Assembly: GCF_009380135.2 (NCBI RefSeq)
Contig: NZ_WHUT02000001.1
Coordinates: 248,001-312,000, forward strand
From: Fertoeibacter niger
GTDB lineage: Bacteria; Pseudomonadota; Alphaproteobacteria; Rhodobacterales; Rhodobacteraceae
Length of the DNA stretch: 64,000 nucleotides
Direction: 5' to 3'
A program made the position numbers and the translations under genes. The stretch's first letter is position 1; each line of letters opens with the position of its first letter. Shown one piece after another: positions 8,621-17,762 of the stretch. The notes under the pieces were generated by a model, which made no database searches, was not told the origin of the DNA, and worked only from the letters and a program-made list of their open reading frames with translations.

Positions 8621-9205
8621 ATGGACGGCGATTTCAGAACCACTTTCGTGCGCGAACCTGCCGCGCTGAAACAGTATCCGGCACTGGTGCTGAATGCCGA
8701 TTACCGGCCCCTGTCCTATTACCCCCTGTCGCTGTGGCCCTGGCAGGAGGCGATCAAGGCCGCGTTCCTGGACCGGGTGTCGATCGTCGCGCAATATGAC
8801 CATGTGGTGCGAAGCCAGAGGGCCGAGATACGCATCCCTTCTGTCGTCGTGCTGAAAGATTACATCAAACCCCAGAAGCGCGTGGCCTTCACGCGCTTCA
8901 ATCTTTTTCTGCGCGACCAGTTCTGCTGCCAGTATTGCGGCGCCAAGGGTGATCTGACATTCGACCATGTGCTGCCCCGGTCGCGCGGCGGTATCACCTC
9001 ATGGGAAAACGTGGTCGCGGCATGCAGCCCCTGCAACCTGCGCAAGGGGTCAAAAACCCTGCGGCAATCGGGCATGCGGCTGGCCCGCGCGCCCCATGTG
9101 CCCACGGCGGATGAGATGCAGAACCACGGGCGGCGCTTTCCGCCCAACCACCTGCATGACAGTTGGCTGGATTATCTTTACTGGGATGCCGAACTGGACG
9201 CCTGA
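8621..9205 (+). CDS. HNH endonuclease
   Basis: A 194-residue protein with one HNH/zinc-ribbon nuclease domain: CCQYCG at about residue 105, then TFDHVLPRSRGG, WENVVAAC and CNLRKGSKTL. Both CxxC pairs and the DH metal-binding pair are intact. The N-terminal 90 residues (VLNADYRPLSYYPLSLWPWQ) are the conserved extension found in this bacterial housekeeping HNH group. Its physiological role is not known, and nothing nearby suggests restriction or homing. The preceding 221 bp hold no gene; they contain a GGCGGGG/CCCCGCC hairpin around 8560-8575. Confidence 0.88.
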   Translation: MDGDFRTTFVREPAALKQYPALVLNADYRPLSYYPLSLWPWQEAIKAAFLDRVSIVAQYDHVVRSQRAEIRIPSVVVLKDYIKPQKRVAFTRFNLFLRDQFCCQYCGAKGDLTFDHVLPRSRGGITSWENVVAACSPCNLRKGSKTLRQSGMRLARAPHVPTADEMQNHGRRFPPNHLHDSWLDYLYWDAELDA

Positions 9206-9290
9206 CCGCTTTGCCGCCGCGCAGCAATGCCTGTTGTGCGGCGGGCACAGGATGCTAGACTCGTAGCGACCCAGCCGCTATGACAAGTGG

Positions 9291-9304
9291 CGTTAGCGCT
9301 AACA
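9291..9304. promoter_or_regulatory. palindromic operator before zwf
   Basis: CGTTAGCGCTAACA contains the perfect palindrome GTTAGCGCTAAC and is centred about 35 bp upstream of the zwf ATG. The same core stands before edd at 24543-24556. A GC-centred even palindrome of this size is typical of LacI-family operators. The cognate regulator is not recognisable in this window. Confidence 0.7.
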
Positions 9305-9331
9305 GCCCCGCGGGGCAGAGCGAGGAGAGCC

Positions 9332-10786
9332 ATGGTTTCGCGCGTCATTCCGGTTGAACCCTTTGATCTGGTGGTTTTCGGCGGCACGGGCGATCTTGCC
9401 CGGCGCAAGATCCTGCCCGGCCTTTACCGCCGCTTCCTTGGCGGGCAGATGCCGCCGGAAAGCCGCATCATCGGGGCCGCCCGGTCTGAAATGACCGAAG
9501 ATGAATTCCGCGCCATGGCCCGCGCCGCCATCGCGGAATTCGTCAGCGCCGACAAGCGCGATGCCGCGATGATCGACCAGTTCATCTCGCTGATCAGCTA
9601 TGTGGCCATTGACGCCAAGGGCGATGGCGGCTGGGCCACGCTGAAGGGCATGATGCGCAAGGGGGTGGTGCGGGCCTTCTATTTCTCGGTCGCGCCGGCG
9701 CTGTTCGGGGCCTTGGCCGAACGCCTGCATGACCACAACATCGCCGATGCGAAAAGCCGCATCGTGGTGGAAAAACCCTTTGGCCGCGATCTGGACACCG
9801 CCCGCGCGCTGAACGCCACGCTGGCCAAGCATTTCCGTGAGGAACAGATCTACCGGATCGACCATTATCTGGGCAAGGAAACCGTGCAGAACCTGATGGC
9901 GGTGCGGTTCGCCAACATCCTGTTCGAGCCGATCTGGAAGGCGCAATACATCGACCATGTGCAGATCACCGTGGCCGAAACCGTGGGGGTCGAAGGCCGC
10001 GGCGCCTATTATGACACTTCGGGCGCGATGCGCGACATGGTGCAGAACCACCTGATGCAGCTTTTGTGCCTGATCGCGATGGAGCCGCCCTATCATTTCG
10101 ACCCCAACGCCGTGCGCGATGAAAAGCTGAAGGTGATCCGCGCGCTGGACCCGGTGGAACATCAGGATATCGTGCGCGGGCAGTATCTGGCCGGCGGTGG
10201 GCAGAAATCCTATGTCGACCACAGCGAAAACCCGGCGTCAAAGACCGAAAGCTACATCGCCATGAAGGTGCATGTGTCGAACTGGCGCTGGAAGGGCACG
10301 CCGTTTTACCTGCGCACCGGCAAAAGGCTGCGCGCCCGCACGTCCGAAATCGCCATCACCTTCAAGGAACCGCCGCATTCGATCTTTGACGATGCCGAAG
10401 GCTGGCGCGAAAACGTGCTGGTCATCCGGTTGCAGCCGAACGAGGGCATGAACCTGATGGTGATGATCAAGGAACCGGGGCCGGGCGGCATGCGGCTGAC
10501 CCAGGTTCCGCTGGACATGTCTTTCGCCGAAGCCCTGGGCGAGGACGGGGCCGATATTCCGGATGCTTATGAACGGCTGATCATGGATGTGATCCGGGGC
10601 AACCAGACCCTGTTCATGCGCGGGGATGAGGTAGAGGCCGCCTGGGCCTGGGCCGACCCGATCATCCAGGCGTGGGAACGCAAGGGCGACAAGCCGCGCG
10701 GATACGAGCCCGGAACCTCGGGGCCCGAGGATGCGCTGATGCTGCTGCACCGCGACGGCCGCCGCTGGCGGGAGATACGCGAATGA
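9332..10786 (+). CDS. zwf: glucose-6-phosphate dehydrogenase
   Basis: Oxidises glucose-6-phosphate to 6-phosphogluconolactone, the entry step of the Entner-Doudoroff and oxidative pentose phosphate routes. The Rossmann motif is VVFGGTGDLARRKILPGLY. The substrate/catalytic motif is RIDHYLGKE near residue 175, with EKPFGRDL before it. Its 484 residues are typical. A GTG further up (9287) is in frame but would put the operator inside the coding region. The ATG at 9332 has GAGGAG 4-6 bp upstream and is chosen. First gene of zwf-pgl-pgi. Confidence 0.97.
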   Translation: MVSRVIPVEPFDLVVFGGTGDLARRKILPGLYRRFLGGQMPPESRIIGAARSEMTEDEFRAMARAAIAEFVSADKRDAAMIDQFISLISYVAIDAKGDGGWATLKGMMRKGVVRAFYFSVAPALFGALAERLHDHNIADAKSRIVVEKPFGRDLDTARALNATLAKHFREEQIYRIDHYLGKETVQNLMAVRFANILFEPIWKAQYIDHVQITVAETVGVEGRGAYYDTSGAMRDMVQNHLMQLLCLIAMEPPYHFDPNAVRDEKLKVIRALDPVEHQDIVRGQYLAGGGQKSYVDHSENPASKTESYIAMKVHVSNWRWKGTPFYLRTGKRLRARTSEIAITFKEPPHSIFDDAEGWRENVLVIRLQPNEGMNLMVMIKEPGPGGMRLTQVPLDMSFAEALGEDGADIPDAYERLIMDVIRGNQTLFMRGDEVEAAWAWADPIIQAWERKGDKPRGYEPGTSGPEDALMLLHRDGRRWREIRE

Positions 10787-11454
10787 AATTCGTCGAATAC
10801 CCCGACCGCGAGTTTCTGATGCTGAAACTCGCCGATGTGATCGCGGGCGAGCTTGCCGATTTTCTGCGCCGCGAGGGGCGGGCCAGCCTGTGTGTGCCGG
10901 GCGGCACCACGCCGGGGCCGATTTTCGACACGCTGTCGGGTGTGGACATCGACTGGGCCAATGTTGCGGTATTCCTGAACGACGAGCGTTGGGTGCCGGA
11001 AGACAGCCCCCGGTCGAACACCCGCCTGCTGCGCGAACGCCTTCTGGTGGGCCGGGCGGCGGCGGCGCAGCTGGTGCCGCTTTACGCGCCCGCCGACCAG
11101 CCCGAGGACAGGCTGGCCGAACTGGCCGAAGGCATTGCCCCGCATCTGCCGATCTCGGTCCTGCTGCTGGGCATGGGGGCCGACATGCACACCGCCAGCC
11201 TTTTCCCCGGCGCCGACCGTCTGGAAGAGGCGCTGACCGACAGCGCCCCCACCCTGATGGCGCTTCGCGCCGATGCGGCGGGTGAGCCGCGCATCACCCT
11301 GACAGCCGGGCCGCTCCGCGCGGCAATGAACATCCACATCCTGATCACCGGGGCGGAAAAGCGCGTGGCGCTGGAAAAGGCGCAGCACCTGACCCCCGCC
11401 GAGGCCCCGGTAAAAGCCATACTTGCAAACGCAACCGTGCATTGGGCAGAGTGA
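10783..11454 (+). CDS. pgl: 6-phosphogluconolactonase
   Basis: Hydrolyses 6-phosphogluconolactone to 6-phosphogluconate. The 223-residue protein has the family motifs [11 protein letters not shown] near residue 40, [16 protein letters not shown] near 65 and [17 protein letters not shown] near 125, the last being the [18 protein letters not shown] signature with M in place of G. The ATG overlaps the zwf stop in ATGA, so translation is probably coupled. It completes, with zwf and edd, the upper Entner-Doudoroff route. Confidence 0.95.
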   Translation: MKFVEYPDREFLMLKLADVIAGELADFLRREGRASLCVPGGTTPGPIFDTLSGVDIDWANVAVFLNDERWVPEDSPRSNTRLLRERLLVGRAAAAQLVPLYAPADQPEDRLAELAEGIAPHLPISVLLLGMGADMHTASLFPGADRLEEALTDSAPTLMALRADAAGEPRITLTAGPLRAAMNIHILITGAEKRVALEKAQHLTPAEAPVKAILANATVHWAE

Positions 11455-11455
11455 C

Positions 11456-13060
11456 ATGACCGAAACCTGGCAGGCGCTGGCGGCGCATCATTCCGCCGTG
11501 AAATCCCGCGCGATCCTTGATCTGTTCGCGGACGACCACCGTGCCGCGGCCTTTTCGGCCCGGCTGGGCGGCATGCTGTTCGACTATTCCAAGACCAACA
11601 TAGATGCCGAAGGGCTTGGCCTGCTGCTGGATCTTGCCGCAGCCGCAGGCGTGGCGGAAAAACGCGATGCCATGTTCGCGGGTGCCAAGATCAACGAAAC
11701 CGAGGGCCGCGCCGTGCTGCACACCGCGCTGCGCAACATGGATGCGGCGGTGATGGTCGATGGCGCCGATGTGACGCCCGCGCTGCGCGCCACCCATGCC
11801 CGGCTGCATGCCTTTGCCAATGATGTGCGTTCGGGTGCGTTTCAGGGGCAGGGCGGGCCGATTACCGATGTGGTGAACATCGGCATCGGCGGGTCTGACC
11901 TTGGCCCGGCGATGGCCTGCCTTGCACTTGCCCCCTATGCCGACGGGCCGCGCTGCCATTTCGTGTCGAACGTCGATGGCGCGCATGTGGCCGATGTGCT
12001 GCGGGGGCTGGACCCTGCAACCACGCTGGTCATCGTGGCCTCGAAAACCTTTACCACCATCGAGACGATGACCAATGCCGAAACCGCCCGTGTCTGGATG
12101 GCGGGAAAGGTCGCCGATCCCGCTGCGCAATTTGCCGCCGTGTCCACCGCAGCCGCGAAAACCGCCGCATTCGGCATCGCGCCCGAACGGGTGTTCGGGT
12201 TCGAGGATTGGGTGGGTGGCCGCTATTCCATGTGGGGCCCGATCGGTCTGTCGCTGATGCTGGCCGTGGGGCCGCAGGCGTTTGACGAATTTCTGGCGGG
12301 GGCTGCGGATATGGATGCGCATTTCCGCACGGCGGAGTTTGCGCAGAACCTGCCGGTGCTGCTGGCCTTGGTGGGCATCTGGCACAACCAGATCTGCGGC
12401 TATGCCACGCGCGCCGTGCTGCCCTATGACCAGCGCCTGTCGCGCCTGCCCGCCTATCTGCAACAGCTGGAGATGGAATCGAACGGCAAGCGCGTGGCGA
12501 TGGACGGCAGCGATCTGGCCATCCACTCCGGCCCCGTTGTGTGGGGCGAGCCGGGCACCAACGGCCAGCATGCGTTTTATCAGCTGATCCATCAGGGCAC
12601 CCGCCCCGTGCCCTGCGAATTCCTGCTGGCGCGCGAGGGGCACGAGCCTGACCTGGCCCACCAGCACCTGCTGCTGGCGGCGAATTGTCTGGCGCAATCC
12701 GAGGCGCTGCTGCGCGGGCGGTCTTTGGCCGAGGCCACAGCGATCATGGCAAAAAAGGGCCTGACAGGGGCAGAGCTTGACCGGCAGGCGCGGCACCGCG
12801 TTTTCCCGGGCAACCGGCCCTCGACCACTTTGGCCTATGCCAAGCTGACGCCCTTCGTGCTGGGCCAGATCATCGCGCTTTATGAACACCGGGTGTTTGT
12901 CGAAGGCGTGATCCTGGGCATCAATTCCTATGACCAGTGGGGGGTGGAACTGGGCAAGGAATTGGCGACCGCCTTGGGGCCGATCCTGGAAGGCGCGCAA
13001 AGCGCCGATGCCAAGGATGGCTCGACCCGGCAACTGGTGGAATTCTTCCGGGGGAAATGA
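11456..13060 (+). CDS. pgi: glucose-6-phosphate isomerase
   Basis: Interconverts glucose-6-phosphate and fructose-6-phosphate. The 534 residues carry both family signatures: [14 protein letters not shown] and [13 protein letters not shown] in the sugar-phosphate-binding part, and [30 protein letters not shown] near 370 carries the conserved histidine. It begins 2 bp after the pgl stop, so it is the third gene of the operon. In an organism using Entner-Doudoroff it lets fructose-derived or gluconeogenic fructose-6-phosphate reach Zwf and the glycogen pathway. The downstream gene is convergent and only 10 bp away. Confidence 0.97.
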   Translation: MTETWQALAAHHSAVKSRAILDLFADDHRAAAFSARLGGMLFDYSKTNIDAEGLGLLLDLAAAAGVAEKRDAMFAGAKINETEGRAVLHTALRNMDAAVMVDGADVTPALRATHARLHAFANDVRSGAFQGQGGPITDVVNIGIGGSDLGPAMACLALAPYADGPRCHFVSNVDGAHVADVLRGLDPATTLVIVASKTFTTIETMTNAETARVWMAGKVADPAAQFAAVSTAAAKTAAFGIAPERVFGFEDWVGGRYSMWGPIGLSLMLAVGPQAFDEFLAGAADMDAHFRTAEFAQNLPVLLALVGIWHNQICGYATRAVLPYDQRLSRLPAYLQQLEMESNGKRVAMDGSDLAIHSGPVVWGEPGTNGQHAFYQLIHQGTRPVPCEFLLAREGHEPDLAHQHLLLAANCLAQSEALLRGRSLAEATAIMAKKGLTGAELDRQARHRVFPGNRPSTTLAYAKLTPFVLGQIIALYEHRVFVEGVILGINSYDQWGVELGKELATALGPILEGAQSADAKDGSTRQLVEFFRGK

Positions 13061-13069
13061 CCGGGTCGG

Positions 13070-13966
13070 TCAGGCCAGCTCGGCCGCCAGAAACTCCAGC
13101 ACGGCGGCCCGCATGGCCGCCGTTTCCACATGGCCGGTCAGCGGTTCGCGGTGCAGCACCAGTCGCCCGCCCTGCGCCGCATAGGCTGCGCGCGTCGCCT
13201 GCAACGCCAAGTCCACCGCATCGGGCGGGGTCAAGGGGTCGGCGTCGCCAATGGCGATGAACTGCGCGCGGGGGGCCACCAGCCCGGCGATCGTGCCATT
13301 CGATGCCAGCGGCAGCAGGCCCGGCACGGTCAGATAGATGCCATGCCGGTCATGCGCGCCGGTTTCCAGCAGCGGCGCGAAATCGGCATAGCAGCATTCA
13401 TGCGCCAGCGCGCGGATGCGCAGGTCAACCGCCGCCAGCCAATAGCCCAGCGTGGCACCCATGGATATGCCGAAACACCCGATCCGCCCCGCATCGGTGC
13501 CCGGATCCGCCGCCAGCCAATCGACCGCCGCCCTGCATTCCCCCAGCATCTGCCCGGCAAGGCTGCGCCCCTGCCACAGCGCCGCCTTGGCCGCCGCCGA
13601 TTCCGTGACCCCGGCGCGCAGCCCGAAACAGGGCATGTCCAGACACAGCGACTGTATCCCCAGCGCTGCCAGCGCCGGGCCCATGGGCGATTGCAGGGCC
13701 GGGCGGCCCGCCATCAGCTCATCCGCGCCGATGTCATAGCGGCCGCCATGGGCGTGGATGTTCAGCACGGCGGGCAGGGGGCCATCGCTGTCGGGGCGGC
13801 AGAGGATGCCGCGCACCGGCTCGCCGGTTTTCGTGCGGAAGGTCAGGTGGCGCAGGGTCAGGCCCGGCTGGCGTTCCACGCGTTCGGCAATCAGCGCCAA
13901 CGGGTGATCGCCAAGTTCGAACAAGCCTGTCAGTTGCTCCGTCAGCCTGTCGCCCATTGCAGCCAT
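13070..13966 (-). CDS. alpha/beta hydrolase, dienelactone hydrolase-like
   Basis: A protein of about 298 residues (frame open to 14083). The nucleophile elbow is CFGISMGATLGYW, the acid is in AIGDADPLTPPD and the histidine in LTGHVETAAM, so a full catalytic triad is visible. AVLNIHAHGGRYDIGADEL is an oxyanion-loop region like those of acetyl-xylan-esterase and dienelactone-hydrolase-type enzymes. Substrate unknown. The start at 13966 follows a run of ten Gs, and a second ATG lies at 13957; both remove a non-family N-terminal tail. No signal peptide, so probably cytosolic. Confidence 0.8.
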   Translation of the reverse strand: MAAMGDRLTEQLTGLFELGDHPLALIAERVERQPGLTLRHLTFRTKTGEPVRGILCRPDSDGPLPAVLNIHAHGGRYDIGADELMAGRPALQSPMGPALAALGIQSLCLDMPCFGLRAGVTESAAAKAALWQGRSLAGQMLGECRAAVDWLAADPGTDAGRIGCFGISMGATLGYWLAAVDLRIRALAHECCYADFAPLLETGAHDRHGIYLTVPGLLPLASNGTIAGLVAPRAQFIAIGDADPLTPPDAVDLALQATRAAYAAQGGRLVLHREPLTGHVETAAMRAAVLEFLAAELA

Positions 13967-14049
13967 CCCCCCCCCCGAAACACTGGATGGCGCAGAGGTT
14001 AACCGGGCAGCCGGGGCGCTGACAGGGTGAAAAGTTGCGCGCATGCAAC

Positions 14050-14079
14050 AAAAAACCCCGGCGCTGTGCTGCGCCGGGG
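14050..14079 (-). terminator. Rho-independent terminator after the RTX gene
   Basis: On the minus strand CCCCGGCG-CAGCACAG-CGCCGGGG runs into TTTTTTG. It is an 8-bp GC stem with a clean T-tract, starting about 20 bp past the stop at 14101. Confidence 0.9.
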
Positions 14080-14100
14080 CCATGTGTCAGGGGTCAGACC

Positions 14101-14892
14101 TTACCAGGTGAAGTCGTCGGCATCCATCTGCGAGGTGCGGAAATCGTCGATCCGCAGGGTTCCCGCGCTGAAGGTCAGCACCACATCGTCACCATCCTGC
14201 CGCGCCGCACCGCGCACCTGCGCCCAGGTGTTCAGCCCGGCAATCGCCGTCAGGTCGATGGTGTCGTCGCCGGTTTCGAAATCGGTGATACGGTCGGCCC
14301 CGCTGTTGAAGGCGAAATGGTCGGCGCCTTCGCCGCCGGTCATCACGTCATTGCCCGCGCCGCCGTTGAAGCGGTCATTGCCCTCGCCGCCGACCATGCG
14401 GTCGGCACCTGCGCCACCCACCAGCACGTCATTGCCTTCGTCGCCGATGATGGTGTCGTTGCCATTGCCGCCGTTCAGCACATCGTCACCTTCGCCACCA
14501 AGGAGCGAGTCATTGCCGTCGCCTGCCAGCACCGTGTCATTGCCCGACCCGGCATAAAGACGGTCGTTGCCGGTGCCCCCGTCAAGATAGTCGTTGCCTT
14601 CGCCGGCCGAGATGCGGTCATTGCCTGCCCCGCCGTAAAAGGCGTCGTTGCCGCTTTCGTCGGTCATGATGTCATCGCCAGCGCCGCCATCCAGGCGGTC
14701 TTCGCCCTTGCCGCCCAGCATGGTATCATTGCCATTGCCGCCGAACATGCGGTCGTCGTCGTCGTTGCCTTCCAGACGGTCGCTGCCATCGTTGCCATAG
14801 ATCGTGTCGGCCCCGTCAAGGCCAAGGATCGTGTCGGCCAGATTGGTGCCGAACAGGCGGTTCGCTTCGTCGTTGCCAGTAATGCGGGCCAT
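14101..14892 (-). CDS. RTX calcium-binding repeat protein, stand-alone repeat type
   Basis: A 263-residue acidic protein made almost wholly of RTX nonapeptides (GGxGxDxxx). Roughly 18 units run from residue about 12 to 205, for example GGAGNDRISAGEGNDYLDGG. The C-terminal 55 residues (ITDFETGDDTIDL ... DDFTW) are the usual cap and type I secretion region. There is no Sec signal peptide and no enzymatic domain. Such proteins are exported by ABC-type secretion and fold on binding Ca2+ outside the cell. No transporter gene is nearby. The start at 14892 has AGGAGA 6 bp upstream; the open frame further up is low-complexity and not family-like. Confidence 0.85.
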   Translation of the reverse strand: MARITGNDEANRLFGTNLADTILGLDGADTIYGNDGSDRLEGNDDDDRMFGGNGNDTMLGGKGEDRLDGGAGDDIMTDESGNDAFYGGAGNDRISAGEGNDYLDGGTGNDRLYAGSGNDTVLAGDGNDSLLGGEGDDVLNGGNGNDTIIGDEGNDVLVGGAGADRMVGGEGNDRFNGGAGNDVMTGGEGADHFAFNSGADRITDFETGDDTIDLTAIAGLNTWAQVRGAARQDGDDVVLTFSAGTLRIDDFRTSQMDADDFTW

Positions 14893-15210
14893 CGGATTCT
14901 CCTGTGAATGCATGGCGCTTGCTGCGCCGAATGGGATTGCGCGAGCCTGCTCATGCAGGCACATGCAGAAAACGTCGGGGCCGTGAAATGCTTCCCTCGG
15001 GCAGAAGATTTTTTTCGATGTTCGTGTGGTCAGACGTGAACCACGCCTTTTCGCAGGGCCGAGGCGGCCGAAGCCGGGAAAACCCGTGCGCGCAGGCAAG
15101 GCGCGGGCCATGCGATCAGGGTCATGTCAGGGTGAAATGATCCGGCTGCGGTTCGCCGATCTGCAAACCGCTGGCCAAGGGTGCCTTGAGGGGTCACACG
15201 GCGGGGCTGT
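14893..15210. other. 318-bp intergenic region upstream of the RTX gene
   Basis: No gene is supported here. It holds a short hairpin GCCTGC-TCAT-GCAGGC at 14945-14960 inside the likely RTX leader or promoter region, and a run of seven Ts at 15008-15014. The rest is ordinary GC-rich sequence up to the VOC gene stop. Confidence 0.6.
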
Positions 15211-15618
15211 TCAGCGGCGCTGCAACAGATCCCAGCGGTTGCCGAACGGGTCGCGCCAGACCGCGACGGTGCCATAGGGTTCGACGCGCGGCTCCTCCTC
15301 GAACAGCACGCCTGCTGCAAGCATGTGCGCGTGGTCGCGCGCAAAATCGTCGGTTTCCAGAAACAGGAGCACCCGGCCGCCGCACTGGTTGCCGATGGCC
15401 GCCGCCTGCCGGGCCGTGTCGGCCCGGGCCAACACCAGTGCGGCACCGCCGCCCCGGGGGGCCACCGTCACCCAGCGTTTGCGGCCCTGATCCACATCGG
15501 CCAGCAGATCAAACCCCATCACGCCCACATAAAACGCGATCCCTGCGTCATAGTCGGGCACCACCAGCGCCAGCGCGCCGATGCGGGGCAGGCCCGATGT
15601 GCCGGCAGGCTCAATCAA
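15211..15618 (-). CDS. VOC (glyoxalase/bleomycin-resistance fold) family protein
   Basis: A 135-residue protein with a single vicinal-oxygen-chelate module. [30 protein letters not shown] opens the first beta-alpha-beta-beta-beta unit (quoted in parts of the fold), and [18 protein letters not shown] closes the second. The only start that keeps the family N-terminus is a TTG at 15618, which overlaps the end of bpt (ATTGATTGA), implying translational coupling. The longer upstream frame is a shadow of bpt. Substrate is unknown; such proteins range from dioxygenases to antibiotic binders. Confidence 0.8.
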   Translation of the reverse strand: MIEPAGTSGLPRIGALALVVPDYDAGIAFYVGVMGFDLLADVDQGRKRWVTVAPRGGGAALVLARADTARQAAAIGNQCGGRVLLFLETDDFARDHAHMLAAGVLFEEEPRVEPYGTVAVWRDPFGNRWDLLQRR

Positions 15619-16462
15619 TGATCGGGCGGATGTCGGCGGGGCGGGCCTGCGGCAGGTTGATGCGGGCCACCTGCTCGGCAATCGGATCGACCGACAGCGG
15701 GTGCAGTTCGGCCCCGTGGGCGGCGGCATCGCCGATGTCCTGCCAGCGCCCGCCCTTGTAGATTTCCAGCGCGGAAAAGCCGGATTTGTAGCCCATCTTG
15801 CGGCTGCCCGGCACCCAATAGCCCAGATAGACGAAAGGCAACCCCGCCTCGCGCGCGATGGCGACGTGATCAAGGATCAGATAGGTGCCCAGACTGTCGG
15901 ATTGCAGATCGGGGTCGTAGAACGAATAGACCATGCTCAGCCCGTCGTCGAACACATCGGTCAGGCAGACGGCGGCCAGCGGGCGGCTGCGCTCGCCCTC
16001 AGCGGGGGCGCGGCTGTATTCGATGACGCGGCTGCGGATCGGGGTTTCCTCGATCATCGCGGCGAATTCGAAAATGTCCATGTCAGCCATGCCACCATCG
16101 GCGTGGCGTTCGTCCAGATAGCGGCGGAACAGGGCATACTGGTCTTCGGTGGCCCAGGGGCTGGTGGCGTTGCGCATCAGCCCCCCGTTGCGGCGCAGGA
16201 TGCGGCGCTGGCTGCGCGTCGGCTGAAAATCGGCCACCCGGATGCGGGCCGACAGGCAGGCCGAACACTCGGCGCAAGAGGGGCGATACAGCACGTTCTG
16301 GCTGCGCCGGAAACCCTGCTTTGACAGCGTGTCGTTCAGTTTCTGCGCATGTTCGCCCTGCAGGGCGGTGAACAGCTTGCGCTCCAGCCGCCCGTCCAGA
16401 TAGGGGCAGGTCTGCGGGGCCGTCACATAGAACTGCGGCGCGATGGGAACTGTGTGACGCAT
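15611..16462 (-). CDS. bpt: aspartate/glutamate leucyltransferase (bacterial arginyltransferase-like)
   Basis: Adds leucine from Leu-tRNA to proteins with N-terminal Asp or Glu, feeding them to ClpS/ClpAP in the N-end rule pathway. The 283-residue protein has the N-terminal cysteine motif TCPYLDGR and the [12 protein letters not shown] motif. The GNAT-like C-terminal domain contains [12 protein letters not shown] and [18 protein letters not shown], diagnostic of the ATE/Bpt family. The start at 16462 gives the family N-terminus [14 protein letters not shown]. It is followed by the VOC gene with an 8-bp overlap. Confidence 0.94.
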   Translation of the reverse strand: MRHTVPIAPQFYVTAPQTCPYLDGRLERKLFTALQGEHAQKLNDTLSKQGFRRSQNVLYRPSCAECSACLSARIRVADFQPTRSQRRILRRNGGLMRNATSPWATEDQYALFRRYLDERHADGGMADMDIFEFAAMIEETPIRSRVIEYSRAPAEGERSRPLAAVCLTDVFDDGLSMVYSFYDPDLQSDSLGTYLILDHVAIAREAGLPFVYLGYWVPGSRKMGYKSGFSALEIYKGGRWQDIGDAAAHGAELHPLSVDPIAEQVARINLPQARPADIRPIID

Positions 16463-16601
16463 GGCCGTATCCGGTTGATCCAAGCGGCAGGTTAGCAAGC
16501 CCCGGTGGCCGCGCCAAGAACTGTCTTGCGGTTGTTACGCGGCATTTGCGGGGCATTTCGCCCCGGTGTCAGGCAGTTGCGCCATATGCCGCGCGCTGGG
16601 T

Positions 16602-17060
16602 TCAGTCCTGCGCGGCGCGGTTGATGGCGACGGTGCCCAGAACATGATCGCTCAGCCCCTGGCCACGCGCGCCCAGCAGCATCAGCGCGACCGAGATCAC
16701 CTGCGGCACCACAAAGGCGATGGAAACGGTATAGCCCAGCGTGTGCAAGAACGCCTCGCCCCCGTTCAGCGGCTGGCCCTGGCCGTTGCGCAGCCGGATC
16801 GCCATCAGCCGCATGCCCGGCGTGGCCGAACCGCGCGCCAGCGCGACCCAGCGGTAGCAAAAGCTGACCGCCAGATACAGCAGCGGCAGAAAGAACAGCG
16901 CGACAAAGGCGGTAAAGGGCACGATCAGCGCCACCAGAATGGCGATCAGCACCGTGTCGACCAGCCAGGCAAGGCCGCGCTTCATCGGCACATCGGCATA
17001 GAATTCGGCGTGGCGGACCGGATCGGGCAGGTGTTCGGTGGGCGACCAGCTGGGCGTCAT
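16602..17060 (-). CDS. RDD family membrane protein
   Basis: A 152-residue integral membrane protein. The RDD signature appears as KRGLAWLVDTVLIAILVALI (R..D arrangement) near residue 30. A second hydrophobic block is LFFLPLLYLAVSFCYRWVA, and GSATPGMRLMAIRLRN is the conserved cytoplasmic GxTxGK/M-type loop. A last hydrophobic segment lies near 110-135. RDD proteins include Na+ or Na+/K+ antiporter-like members, but most are uncharacterised, so no transport role is asserted. It lies between the DUF2852 gene and bpt, on the same strand as both. Confidence 0.88.
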   Translation of the reverse strand: MTPSWSPTEHLPDPVRHAEFYADVPMKRGLAWLVDTVLIAILVALIVPFTAFVALFFLPLLYLAVSFCYRWVALARGSATPGMRLMAIRLRNGQGQPLNGGEAFLHTLGYTVSIAFVVPQVISVALMLLGARGQGLSDHVLGTVAINRAAQD

Positions 17061-17102
17061 GGCAGGCTCCGTTCAGGGGCGGGACAGGGTTGGCAGGTGA
17101 AA

Positions 17103-17123
17103 GGCGGCCCGTCAGGGGCCGCC
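17103..17123 (-). terminator. probable terminator between DUF2852 and RDD genes
   Basis: On the minus strand GGCGGCCCC-TGA-CGGGCCGCC is followed by TTTCA. The stem is strong and the T-run short. It would separate the DUF2852 gene from the RDD gene downstream. Confidence 0.55.
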
Positions 17124-17157
17124 CGGTGACATCTTCGGTATCAAGTGCCGCAGCGGT

Positions 17158-17619
17158 TCAGTAGTTCCCGGCGCGTGGGGCTTCGTCTACCGGGGCTGCC
17201 GGGGGGGTGTTGCGGGCTTCGGACCCGGCACGGGCGCGATCATCCATGAAGGCGTCGAATTCCGACTTGTCCTTGGCGTCGCGCAGGCGTTGCAGGAAGG
17301 CCTCGAAGGCGGTCTGTTCATCTTCCAGACGGCGCAGCATATCGGCCTTGTAGGCGTCAAAGGCGGTGTTGCCGCTGGTGCCATGGCTGCGGTAGCCCAT
17401 GTGCCCATCGCGGCGGGCGGTGCAGGCGGTGCGTTTGAACATGCGTTTGCTCCAGATCATGTAAGCGAGAAGGGCAAGGCCGACCGGCCAGACGAAAACG
17501 AAACCCAGCACCATGGCGGTGATCCAGGCCCAGCGGCCCTTGTTGTCAAGCCAGGCTTCGGCGCGGGTGAGCCAGGACGTGATCCCGCCTGCAAAGGCGG
17601 AGGATGAGGCAGTATTCAT
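17158..17619 (-). CDS. DUF2852 domain-containing protein
   Basis: A 153-residue protein with one strong membrane segment, WAWITAMVLGFVFVWPVGLA at about 30-50, followed by YMIWSKRM and a cytoplasmic tail. The tail holds a helical, charged stretch, ADMLRRLEDEQTAFEAFLQR, then LRDAKDKSEFDAFMDDRA. This is the DUF2852 layout, a mostly alphaproteobacterial family of unknown function. A perfect inverted repeat sits 25-43 bp upstream of the ATG (17644-17662), so the gene probably has its own regulated promoter. Confidence 0.88.
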   Translation of the reverse strand: MNTASSSAFAGGITSWLTRAEAWLDNKGRWAWITAMVLGFVFVWPVGLALLAYMIWSKRMFKRTACTARRDGHMGYRSHGTSGNTAFDAYKADMLRRLEDEQTAFEAFLQRLRDAKDKSEFDAFMDDRARAGSEARNTPPAAPVDEAPRAGNY

Positions 17620-17643
17620 TGCGGCGGTCTCCCGGTTGCGTTG

Positions 17644-17662
17644 ATGTGAACGTCTTTCACAT
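17644..17662. promoter_or_regulatory. inverted repeat ATGTGAA-N5-TTCACAT upstream of the DUF2852 gene
   Basis: Two perfect 7-bp arms with a 5-bp spacer (CGTCT). The arms include TGTGA and TCACA, as in CRP/FNR-type sites, but with a 7-bp gap instead of 6. The position just upstream of the start codon suggests an operator. Which protein binds it is unknown. Confidence 0.5.
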
Positions 17663-17762
17663 GACCAAGATCGTGTGTCGCGGGGCTTTGCGCAAGGGGT
17701 ATGTTAAGGAAATTTACATGAGCGTTCCGCTGCGGCCTGCCATGGGGCGGAGGCCGTTGAAA

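Noticed and set aside
9287-9331. Upstream GTG start for zwf
   Set aside because: It would translate through the palindromic operator, lacks a ribosome site and adds residues absent from the family. The ATG at 9332 has GAGGAG.
16549-16566. Hairpin CGGGGC-GAAAT-GCCCCG after the RDD gene as a terminator
   Set aside because: The stem is short and followed by CAAATG rather than a T-run; not convincing.
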